Assembly (NCBI RefSeq): GCF_018145875.1
Contig: NZ_JAGSSV010000010.1
Span: forward strand, 1-64,000
DNA length: 64,000 bases
Origin: Marinomonas vulgaris
GTDB lineage: Bacteria > Pseudomonadota > Gammaproteobacteria > Pseudomonadales > Marinomonadaceae
Direction of reading: 5' to 3'
Position 1 is the stretch's first letter. Each line of letters opens with the position of its first letter. The notes beneath the pieces are model-generated. The model made no database searches. It saw only the letters and a program-made list of their open reading frames with translations, and was not told where the DNA came from. This document shows positions 9,401 to 14,916 of this stretch, in pieces. The position numbers and the translations under genes are program-made.

Positions 9401-11480
9401 AAGCACGAAGTCTGAAACACTTGGCGATAGTGGTTTATTTAATTTATCTTGGGTTGAGCAAAATTACATTGAAGGTGAATCGACAACAGAAGCGTTTGTC
9501 CAAGTGATCGATTCAGACGGTAATGCTGTTTCTGAGAAAATTGCCATTGCACCAACTACAGAAGATGTACGAATTCCCGCAATTGAAATGATCGCGCTAG
9601 GTAACACGGGATCATTTGTTGTTACATGGTGGGAGCAGAACGATGATTACACTGAGAAAAACTATTTTTATCAGGTTTATGACGCGGATGGTGCTGTAAC
9701 AAGTCCTGTTGGAATGGAAGGGGAGTACTACGAAGAGTTTATTTCATCTGTTAATGATAATGGCAACTTTGTGTTGTCTTACTATTCTGACATAGGTGAT
9801 GAACAGCATACTAAATCAGCATTATTCGATGTAAATGGCGACAAAATCACAGACCTTTTAGATATTGAATATAGCTATTCCTTAGCAGAGACACTTTCAG
9901 TTGGTAGCGAAGGTAACTTTGTAGTGCTTCAAAATAATACATTGGCATTGTTTGATGAAGTAGGAGTGGCGATCAATTCGACAACCTTATCGTCTTGGTC
10001 TCCTGAGTTATTAACATTAGGAACAAGTGGTGGGTATGGTGCCTTGTATACTGGCGATGTTTATTATGAAAGTTTTGGTGAGTATGTTAATAGCATTGTA
10101 ATAGACCGCTTTGATGAAAGTGGGACATCATTAGAAGAGGTTGCTCTCGTTACGTTAGGTGACGGTGGGTATGCCGACATTCTTAGTGCAACTGCATCAG
10201 ATAATGGTGGTTTCGCTGTATCTTGGAGTAATAATTCGCAAACCTACCTTCAAGCGTTTGATGCTGATGGTGCTTCATTCAGCGAAGCAGTTGTAATTGT
10301 TCCAGCAAGTGATCTCGGTACGGTAAATGCTTGGGGCGTGTCTATTGAGAGCATTGAATATAATTCATCGTACATAGTTACCGGTGAATATAATGTGCAG
10401 AATAATGAAACTAATTATTATAGTGGCACGGTTTACTTCGCTCGTTTAATGGATTCAGATGGCGCCATGACTACCATTTTCGAAAGTGATGCCTATAGCA
10501 ATTATAAGGTTGCTGCTGTAGGTGACAATGGAGCATTTGTTGTCACGTGGGAGGAATCCGATGAATACGGCCAAGATCTTATGGTACAAGTTCACAATGC
10601 GGATGGAACAGTCAGTGATGTGGTCACATTAGAAGCGAGTCAATATTCCTATGATCAAAATGGATTCATTATTGAGCTGGATAATGGTGAATTTGCTGTT
10701 AGCTGGACTGGAGATGTTTATTACAGTCAAGATAATAAGACTTCGAACGTATACATCCAAAAATTCAACGCAGATGGCACTATTGTTGATAAAACCATTA
10801 TTGATGATACTGGAGAAGTGTCGGTTGAGAGTGCCGACGATGGTATTGCTTATTTGGTAAGCAGTGACTTATTCAATGACACAGACTCTGCTAGTTTCTT
10901 TGATGACTATGGGCAGTGGGAAGATGTTTATTACGATTCTTTGATGGATAAAACTGATAATTCTTCACAATGGAACAGTGTAGAAGTAACGGGTGGGGAA
11001 GAAGCCTTTATTTCGGCAGAAGGTTTAGAAACGGGCAGTTACTATGTTCTGATGGCAGATACAGCGGGTAATGTTTACCTCAGTGATGTCGGTATTACCG
11101 TGAATCAAGCGGTAACCTTTGATCTTGTTAATGGCGAGTCAACGGATCTTGATAGTCAGACATTCGACGCAGACGAAACCTACAACATCTATATTAATAT
11201 TGGTGATGGTTCTACTTTGACTCTAAACAATGGTGAGCAATGGAGTGGTGCAGCGAATTTAGGTGAAGACGATACTATTATTTTGATAACTAATAGTTCT
11301 GTTACAGGCTTCTCTGTTGATAATGAAGACATTACTTGGGCCAGTGGAAGCGGTGATGCAATCCTGAGTAACAGTGGAGAATTTACCATTGAAGACAGCC
11401 CTGCTGTAGACCTTTGGGATGGCAATGTTACAGCGATGTCTAATGTGATGGTTCAAGTCACTGAACCATCCGACGTATAA
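417..11480 (+). CDS. Giant Bap/Lap-type repetitive adhesin, predicted type I secretion substrate
   Basis: About 3,690 residues. The start chosen is the ATG at 417, because GGAG lies 8 nt upstream and the protein then begins with a Bap/LapF-like prefix domain (residues ~1-85); an in-frame ATG at 324 has no such signal. Order of parts: prefix; acidic linker; hydrophobic Gly/Ser stretch (~188-223), typical of this family; a TDG/YTDETTG-type domain with a VTPLTELA motif (~225-350); five Ig-like repeats of 103 or 119 residues, each with an EF-hand-like DxNxDGxIxxxE loop (546-1076); ten repeats with a W-x-Y-S-x-D-x-G-x-x-W core (~1077-2028); a propeller-like block with FVVTW...DADG repeats (~2028-2621); four more W-YS-D-G repeats; a second propeller-like block (~2967-3560); and a unique acidic C-terminus. 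No RTX nonapeptides were seen. The TolC, ABC and HlyD genes downstream imply type I export. Likely role: surface attachment or biofilm formation. Confidence 0.85.
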   Translation: MKSSIFILKKTSDLPAQQLKLGEHSHIFAESGSVYSLVDAETGLYPEGVLLQQEGDDLLLMLDGDVLLVLNEYFNEEKDVSFDQVGHYFAASDSSEAQQPAEHAPSKPIWSAETDTLVSLDNPDAASKAPETVSADGAVDTSLPNELSSANGEVAGMDPARPAPDQAHDKGLGVEEGVVGKGGLESIGWGWYAGAIGLGVIGAAAGGGGSSSSSDSSSGSGVGAATNSISISAAAGTFFSTVQIDVYDTDGNLLVSEDHNYSDGDYVYTGTYSGPILVEISDINNDAADYTDETTGQAKSLGTTLRAMMNTEGSADAAVSVTPLTELATQLAGVTGKAITAENVGFNGQVAKLFGLDSITAKPALTTDNPDDPATADSYGKILAILSGSDSDKDVSAAETISTISASLKEVMEVGKDLQFNSEVAVILSNGLAEFNDKNPDNTMTLDVESGLSKLNVPVLVLGNDEAEKAVKVLNSDDAGSETKLKLNGLSASNEVVLTINGEEITGAVVEDGYLTIPSSIFTGTGNVDVVIKTDGQEFSVKVKVDTEAPVAPTVMITEDANDDSLISAAELDGQVNVTISLTDTGAVVGDTLTVNGESITLTAAHIIEGEVLTAVDAPAEGATVTVEASITDVAGNESETGTDSAKLDTTAAGAPGVTIIEDANDDGLISEAELDGQVNVTLSLTDTNAVEGDILTVNGTEIELTAAHITAGEVLTAVDVPAEGATLTVEATITDAAGNVSETGSDSAKLDTTATGAPGVTITDDGNSDGLISQAELGADNVQVSVAVNAADLAEGGSVTLTIINGDAESPVTLTKADLDESETYSYDASTGKITWTESVAEGANIDVSATQMDAAGNVSETGTDSAKLDTTAAGAPGVDITEDADNDGYINKDELSGDVNVTLFLTDTNAVEGDILTVNGTEIELTAAHITAGEVLTAVDAPAEGATLTVEATITDAAGNVSDKGTDSAKLDTTAAGAPGVTIKDDANDDGLISAAELDGQVNVTLSLTDTGAVEGDTLTVNGESITLTAAHIIEDEVLTAVDAPAEGATLTVEATITDAAGNVSERGTDSAIIDTSVSAPSLSFSTTPNDLISTTVTVSLAEDVASWQYSLDGGDSWQDGQGERFSLAPETTYNVGEIRVRQRDMAGNVSDSVSNESVLETDVAIDPPSFELASDTGQSNVDFITSSTTVNVSSLEGAEYWNYSVDGGGSWSDDQSVETTSFELEDGVYTIGTILVTQTDADGNESTYANNPTKITIDTNIDSPAFNITDTGAFNSDGVTNELNVDVDLAIDVASWQFSLNGGQTWQSGSGGSFTLSANESYEEGQIQVKQTDIAGNESLVVMNTNEITTDISLLSSPVFGLNDDTGENKTDGISKDATVLVEMSEDVYIWQYSLDSGSTWSGEQSPEVESFELNGNTIYQAGQIQVRQIDLAGNVSTSSNPNIITIDTTMLSEPTITLNDDTGFNDSDSITQDSTINVELAEDAVSWTFSTDAGETWSGSQDISVTSFELGENSYYGSSGIQVKQFDAAGNESDPTVLSYVQTDTEVETPILELTITGANGTHTSELEVSVGLVNDVSTWRYSLDGGSNWQEGNGTSFTLEDSSTYAAGDIKVEQTDMAGNISASAVVDQAVITNTSLPSIPQLNFSYSNDYYSYVTSDTTVTVTLDENVASWRYSKDAGFSWTEGVGDSFELETGQGVYYGVGDLLVEQTDPAGNVSSQGLNESYISIDTIAPKPTFELVEDTGANDADGITSNITVNFTYINEWLPDSWQYSLDGGETWSEPSANNSSNSFALESNTFYEVGEIQVRQTDLAGNVSLAYSNEIEITTDTLAPVAPSFALHNDTGDSDSDYITSDTTIDVTSIESGASWQYSLDGGETWIEGSGTSFEMGALQTYKIGQIQVRQIDVAGNISAVASNDVVFVSDSLPAPIVTLAEDSGVSDSDNVTNVMTVNVGLDANATSWQYSLDAGGNWLDGVGDSFELAENTTYETGQIQVKQFDVNSNESSIFSNDTQVITDIIAPSEDSIDVLEDGSAEIELGEYYRNVESYQVGDTGEVIQTWIYYPDYSNQATLNIQRVTEEGELSNLPYVIELGSSFEGYYINDVLTAGSDDSVIISWQGFEYNDEENEYEDSALFFQLFDSNWSPIGEVQQAESSTDWHNDSEIFALNGSNQFALTWVEESNDGVNAYLQLLNAKTGEQGQLLTFTDSVTPYVQSIGNSGQFLVVWNEVQNFKEASAITKTQTYNADGTPANAAFELNPDAGEYSEDIYPLGSEGAFVALMVNETEGTLSLQTVSATGQLADRVELGRYSNDGDFEIDISTVNTDNDFAITWAGLNDTDETTLYTQLFHADGTADGEALSLPMLFDGEEEYGIDFSLVSGTSDQGYFINAEQYFYGEQEEDTSEIAVYFIKDNEVTVIAQSEENDNWHSFGTELLNDEGDVLVYKEGQDLESYDSDSWFQIYNADGTAKTAQTFFADGIYNLDFTVVNDEGDFLVSWVSYGGYQDENYQWISQTTNHIQLYAADGSLITPTEINPGEELSVYTAEAGAVYIVNADEEVVSMTDIIELESDLWNSVETEGDVNVSVSSSDLGEGSYYLYVSDLAGNLTQHAKLVNIVPFDSEFSEPDVDLNADTGWSDEDDITNDTLVNVKLTDGAIRWEYSLDHGVTWTKGENDSFDLTDNTEFNLNDIQIRQYDEEDNVSEVASNSDGYLITDNQISVPEIEIVGTTVLVTLDDDWHVWDYSLDGGDTWLTSNTDSFQLEPDTTYEAGSIIVWQEDRAGNEGELEYNQTYTTPAPYQAPTFKLFEDTGISESDGITNEGSLDVTLADDAVAFEYSLDGGENWQFGSGAYVLLGDTEFATKDFVAYQYDADGNESELTLDYDDESVDFAIGFDVLEGTVRWKYSIDDGETFTEKNWADVDGHFIDLDYGEEYAIGDIQVRQINAEGEISLVAKNELVIIVDDNAPYDLTVSPSYTKLEGTDTSLGSFDLQSTKSETLGDSGLFNLSWVEQNYIEGESTTEAFVQVIDSDGNAVSEKIAIAPTTEDVRIPAIEMIALGNTGSFVVTWWEQNDDYTEKNYFYQVYDADGAVTSPVGMEGEYYEEFISSVNDNGNFVLSYYSDIGDEQHTKSALFDVNGDKITDLLDIEYSYSLAETLSVGSEGNFVVLQNNTLALFDEVGVAINSTTLSSWSPELLTLGTSGGYGALYTGDVYYESFGEYVNSIVIDRFDESGTSLEEVALVTLGDGGYADILSATASDNGGFAVSWSNNSQTYLQAFDADGASFSEAVVIVPASDLGTVNAWGVSIESIEYNSSYIVTGEYNVQNNETNYYSGTVYFARLMDSDGAMTTIFESDAYSNYKVAAVGDNGAFVVTWEESDEYGQDLMVQVHNADGTVSDVVTLEASQYSYDQNGFIIELDNGEFAVSWTGDVYYSQDNKTSNVYIQKFNADGTIVDKTIIDDTGEVSVESADDGIAYLVSSDLFNDTDSASFFDDYGQWEDVYYDSLMDKTDNSSQWNSVEVTGGEEAFISAEGLETGSYYVLMADTAGNVYLSDVGITVNQAVTFDLVNGESTDLDSQTFDADETYNIYINIGDGSTLTLNNGEQWSGAANLGEDDTIILITNSSVTGFSVDNEDITWASGSGDAILSNSGEFTIEDSPAVDLWDGNVTAMSNVMVQVTEPSDV
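2052..3644 (+). repeat. Five tandem Ig-like coding repeats (309, 309, 357, 309, 309 bp)
   Basis: Units begin at 2052, 2361, 2670, 3027 and 3336, each opening with a D-T-[ETA]-A core. Units 2 and 4 share a subtype (TNAVEGDILTVNG) and are almost identical over about 170 bp. Units 1 and 5 share another subtype (GDTLTVNGESITL). Unit 3 is longer and divergent. The block is visibly more GC-rich than the coding sequence that follows it. Long identical stretches make it a likely site of recombination and of assembly error. Confidence 0.9.
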
Positions 11481-11512
11481 CATTACATGTAAATAAAGTA
11501 AAAAAACAAAGG

Positions 11513-11557
11513 AGAACCGAGCTTGGCGCCTTGTGCTGGGTAAGGTTCTCTTTTTTT
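11513..11557 (+). terminator. Terminator-like hairpin between adhesin and secretion genes
   Basis: GAGAACC (11513-11519) pairs with GGTTCTC (11544-11550) and is followed directly by seven T residues. It begins 32 nt after the adhesin stop codon, and the next gene starts 10 nt after the T-tract. It could end most adhesin transcripts or act as an attenuator that sets a low ratio of exporter to substrate. Confidence 0.6.
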
Positions 11558-11566
11558 GGTGTATTT

Positions 11567-13645
11567 ATGGACGCAACATTACATTTGCTTCGAGAGATGG
11601 CAGAGCAAAGAGAGTATCAAGCGTTGCAGCAGGCTTGTGCGGATTTTTTGTTACTGGACAATCACCCCGAGGTTTTGATTTTGCAGATGTTGGCTCTGGC
11701 AAACATGGGCAAAAAAGACAGCGCGGCGTCTTTATTGGCGGCATTTGAACAGACGACAGACCTTGACGGTCTGTCGTCGTTTGCGCGTTTGGATATGGGC
11801 TCTGTATATTCGGCGTTGGCCAGGTTCGAAGAGGCAGAAAACCTCTTCGATGGGTTAATCGAACAAGCTTTTTGCCTAGGTGTTGTATTAGCAAAAAAAG
11901 CTTATTGCCGCTTGATGCAAGGAGACGAAGCAGGTGCAGAGGCGCTTTTTGTTAAGGCGTTAGAGCATGAAAACTGCCCGCTCGAAGTGGTGATTAATTT
12001 ATGCGAACTGCACTTAGCAAGATCCTCTCAGCTACCTTCGATAGACAGGGTGCAGGCGTATCTAGCTCATTCAGAACAAGAAGAGCATACACTTTTAGAT
12101 ACTGGCTCCGAGTACCAACTGGGGCTACGCGAACAGCTCGATTCCATTCGTTTAGAGTGCTGGGTAAAGCAGGGGCAAAAAGCCGAGGCGGAATCTTGGT
12201 TGCGCGATATGACGGCTGACGAGCCAAGGTACGCACAGAACATAGCCAGCTACGTGGATTATCTGGTTGATAAATGTGACCTCTTTAATAGTTGCGATCA
12301 TATTGCAGCGGAAGCTATTTTGCGGTTTGGCTTAAAAACCTACCCTAATAATCCATTGCTTCTTCATCGCCTAGATGAAGTTTGCTCAATTTTTGCCGAA
12401 AACGTGGCCGCACAACCGGCAATAAAAGCGTCTTTGGGTGCCAGAGTCCGCGCTAGGTTTCATCCTACTTTTTTGTCGTCTCGACTATTGGGAGCGGATC
12501 ACCATACAGTAGAAACCCCTTCGTACGCTTTAGGGCCGGACAGGTTGACGTTTTCGCCGGTGTTTTTATTGGGTTTGCCTTGCTCTGGCGTCTCTCTTTT
12601 AGCAGACGCATTGTCTGAGCAAATGTTGTCGGTGGGAGAGAAAGTGGTGCCTTGTGCGACGTCGATCATTGGTGTCGCAATTGAAGGCATTGATATGGCG
12701 CAGCGCACATTGGGCACAAGGCGAGCCTACCCTGACAACCTCGATGTACTTACCCCAGAGCAGATACAAGGATTGGCTGAGAGCATTCAGTTGGCCTATC
12801 AAAACAAATCGACCAGTGATCTAGTAATAGACACTAACTTGGATAATATTCACCATCTGGGTTTTATTAAATGGTTGTTTCCCAAAGCAAAATGTATTTT
12901 GGTGAACCAGGATGTTCGAGAGTGGCTAGCTTCATCCAGTCTAGATCAATGGCTGGTTCAACAAGGGCTTACCAGTACGGAAGAAAAAGCCGACTGTTTG
13001 GGGGAGCAATTTGCAGACTTCAAAGCCTTATCCGCTCACTGGCAGCGTTATTTTTCTGCAGACATGCTTACCGTGTCGATCGAGCAATGGCAACAATCTC
13101 CTACTGAAACCTTGGCCGAGATAGCGGATTTTATTGGCATGAAAAGTATTGGAATGGAAGGTATTGAGATGGAGCAAAACAGTGTTCCATCTATGTCCGC
13201 TTATGAAGAAACGCTTGACGATACTCTGCTCGAAGAGAAAGGCCTTGAAGAGAAAAAGTCCAAGAGTAGAGCGAGCGCCTTGCCAAAAAGATCCATGCTG
13301 CAGTTGGCGTTTAATAAAGCCCTGCTAAAATACAAAACAGCGGCTCCTGTGACCGATATGGTGACCTTGCCCAAAGCGGGTCTCTTAACCGACGCGTTTC
13401 GCTTGTATACTGATCAGCAACCTCGTGACGCCGAGTACCAATGTAAGGTGATATTGCACCATTTACCCTCGTTCGCTCCTGCACATTATTTGCTTGGTGA
13501 GCTGTACTTGGCCAATGGCCTGATTCAATTGGGTATTGACTCGATTGAGCGTGCTATTAGTTTATCGCCTTGGAAGGCGCCACGTTGGCAGCGCAATTTG
13601 CCTCAAGCTTATCAATTTGTAACAGATCAAAAGGAAGCTCAGTGA
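11567..13645 (+). CDS. TPR protein with sulfotransferase-like domain
   Basis: 692 residues. The N-terminal ~270 residues are helical and TPR-like (ALANMGKKDSA..., ARFEEAENLF). The middle resembles the PAPS-dependent sulfotransferase fold: a P-loop-like GLPCSGVSLL at ~336-345 where the family has GxPRSGT[ST], and a later region (WLFPKAKCILVNQDVREWLASS, ~433-455) in the place of the usual LFPxAxxIxxxRDPRD. A TPR-like segment with AHYLLGELYLANG returns near the C-terminus. The arginine of the PAPS loop is Cys and both arginines before the later Asp are changed, so activity is uncertain. The ATG at 11567 is chosen; an upstream in-frame TTG at 11531 lies inside the terminator hairpin. The gene sits between the adhesin and its exporter and overlaps the next gene by 4 nt, so a role in modifying or handling the adhesin is plausible but inferred. 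Confidence 0.65.
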   Translation: MDATLHLLREMAEQREYQALQQACADFLLLDNHPEVLILQMLALANMGKKDSAASLLAAFEQTTDLDGLSSFARLDMGSVYSALARFEEAENLFDGLIEQAFCLGVVLAKKAYCRLMQGDEAGAEALFVKALEHENCPLEVVINLCELHLARSSQLPSIDRVQAYLAHSEQEEHTLLDTGSEYQLGLREQLDSIRLECWVKQGQKAEAESWLRDMTADEPRYAQNIASYVDYLVDKCDLFNSCDHIAAEAILRFGLKTYPNNPLLLHRLDEVCSIFAENVAAQPAIKASLGARVRARFHPTFLSSRLLGADHHTVETPSYALGPDRLTFSPVFLLGLPCSGVSLLADALSEQMLSVGEKVVPCATSIIGVAIEGIDMAQRTLGTRRAYPDNLDVLTPEQIQGLAESIQLAYQNKSTSDLVIDTNLDNIHHLGFIKWLFPKAKCILVNQDVREWLASSSLDQWLVQQGLTSTEEKADCLGEQFADFKALSAHWQRYFSADMLTVSIEQWQQSPTETLAEIADFIGMKSIGMEGIEMEQNSVPSMSAYEETLDDTLLEEKGLEEKKSKSRASALPKRSMLQLAFNKALLKYKTAAPVTDMVTLPKAGLLTDAFRLYTDQQPRDAEYQCKVILHHLPSFAPAHYLLGELYLANGLIQLGIDSIERAISLSPWKAPRWQRNLPQAYQFVTDQKEAQ

Positions 13646-14916
13646 GACTCTCTTATTTATTGTGTGTGTGCTGTCTAGGTGGGTTGTTTTTACCTGCTAC
13701 TGTCAGTCAAGCGATTGGACAATCCTCTGAACAGGTAGACTTGCCAACGGCGTTGATGTCGATGATGCAGCGACACCCTGCGTTGATGGGCAAGCAAGCG
13801 CAAATTGAATCCAAGGATTCCCTATTAAAAAGCGCCGAAGCGGAGCGTTTGCCCAGTTTAGATGTGTCCTATGGTGAAGACAGAGACGGCAACCAAGAGG
13901 GGGCTTTTATTGTCAAGCAGCCCTTGTGGGCGTTTGGCCGTATTGATACGGGCATCGACTACGCAACCATTGATTTGTCGGCGGAATCCATTGATAAACT
14001 GCGCTTAACCAGAGAGCTATTGGAAGACACCGCGTTGGCGTATGCGAAGGTGGTTGGGGTGCAAGAGCAGTTGCAGATAGTCGAGCAAAACATTGCTCAA
14101 CATCAAGCTTTTCTTGAGCAAATTCAGCGGCGTCGAGAGGGGCGTTTAGCCTCAGAAACTGACACCAAATTGGCGGCTTCCCGCTTAACTCAAGCGCAAG
14201 TACAAGACATTCAAATGCGTGGTGATTTACGTGACGCCTTGATGGCGCTGCAAACCCTCGCACAGCGGCCGATTGATGTCGTGTTACCAATCACGCCAGA
14301 CATGTTCCAAAACTTACCGGACGATACCACCATAGAGCAGCAAGTACTCAGACAAAGTGCAGAGGTACAGTATAAGGAGCAGTTGGTCAGCCTTGCCATT
14401 CAAGATGTCTATCGTAAACGCTCGAGTTTTATGCCGACGCTCTATTTAAAGTTTTCCCATGAATACAGTGACAGCGCGACCTATCCCGATGACTCTCGCG
14501 TTAGCTTGGTAATGGAAGGTGGCCTAGAAGGTCTGGGGATGATCACCCGATATGAAGAACAATCGGCTAATTCTCAGTTAAACGCTGCGGAACGGGATGT
14601 AGAAGTGACGCAGTTTGAGTTGACGAATCGGTTAAATACCTTGCTATTGAATCGTAAAATACAGCAGTCGTTAATCGATATTCATCAGTCATCTATTGAT
14701 CAATTGAATTCGACTTTGGCGTCTTATCAGCGACAATACAAAAGTGGTCGCAAAGAATGGCTGGATGTTTTGAACATTCAGCGAGAAATAACCGAACAGA
14801 AAATATCCCAAGCCCAAGCTGAAAACCGCTTATTGGTCAACTTGTTAAGCTTAGCGGCGTTAATGGGTGGGCTAGATGAACTCACGAACAGAAAAGGATA
14901 CCCGGGTGAGCAGTAA
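13642..14916 (+). CDS. TolC-family outer-membrane protein of a type I secretion system
   Basis: 424 residues from a GTG start at 13642. AAGGAA lies 5-6 nt upstream and the start overlaps the preceding stop (GTGA), indicating translational coupling. The first ~27 residues form a signal peptide (hydrophobic core LLCVCCLGGLFLPA). The rest is rich in long amphipathic helices with the two-fold repeat typical of outer-membrane efflux proteins: LPTALMSMMQRHPAL near the start, a QEQLQIVEQNIAQH helix, and a matching helical pair near the end (SYQRQYKSGRKEWLDVLN). It should form the outer-membrane channel-tunnel for the ABC and HlyD-type proteins encoded next to it, equivalent to LapE in the Lap system. 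Confidence 0.85.
   Translation: MRLSYLLCVCCLGGLFLPATVSQAIGQSSEQVDLPTALMSMMQRHPALMGKQAQIESKDSLLKSAEAERLPSLDVSYGEDRDGNQEGAFIVKQPLWAFGRIDTGIDYATIDLSAESIDKLRLTRELLEDTALAYAKVVGVQEQLQIVEQNIAQHQAFLEQIQRRREGRLASETDTKLAASRLTQAQVQDIQMRGDLRDALMALQTLAQRPIDVVLPITPDMFQNLPDDTTIEQQVLRQSAEVQYKEQLVSLAIQDVYRKRSSFMPTLYLKFSHEYSDSATYPDDSRVSLVMEGGLEGLGMITRYEEQSANSQLNAAERDVEVTQFELTNRLNTLLLNRKIQQSLIDIHQSSIDQLNSTLASYQRQYKSGRKEWLDVLNIQREITEQKISQAQAENRLLVNLLSLAALMGGLDELTNRKGYPGEQ

Noticed and set aside
11531-11566. Upstream TTG start for the TPR/sulfotransferase-like gene
   Set aside because: It lies inside the terminator hairpin and its spacing from GGAG is too long; the ATG at 11567 gives a more natural N-terminus.
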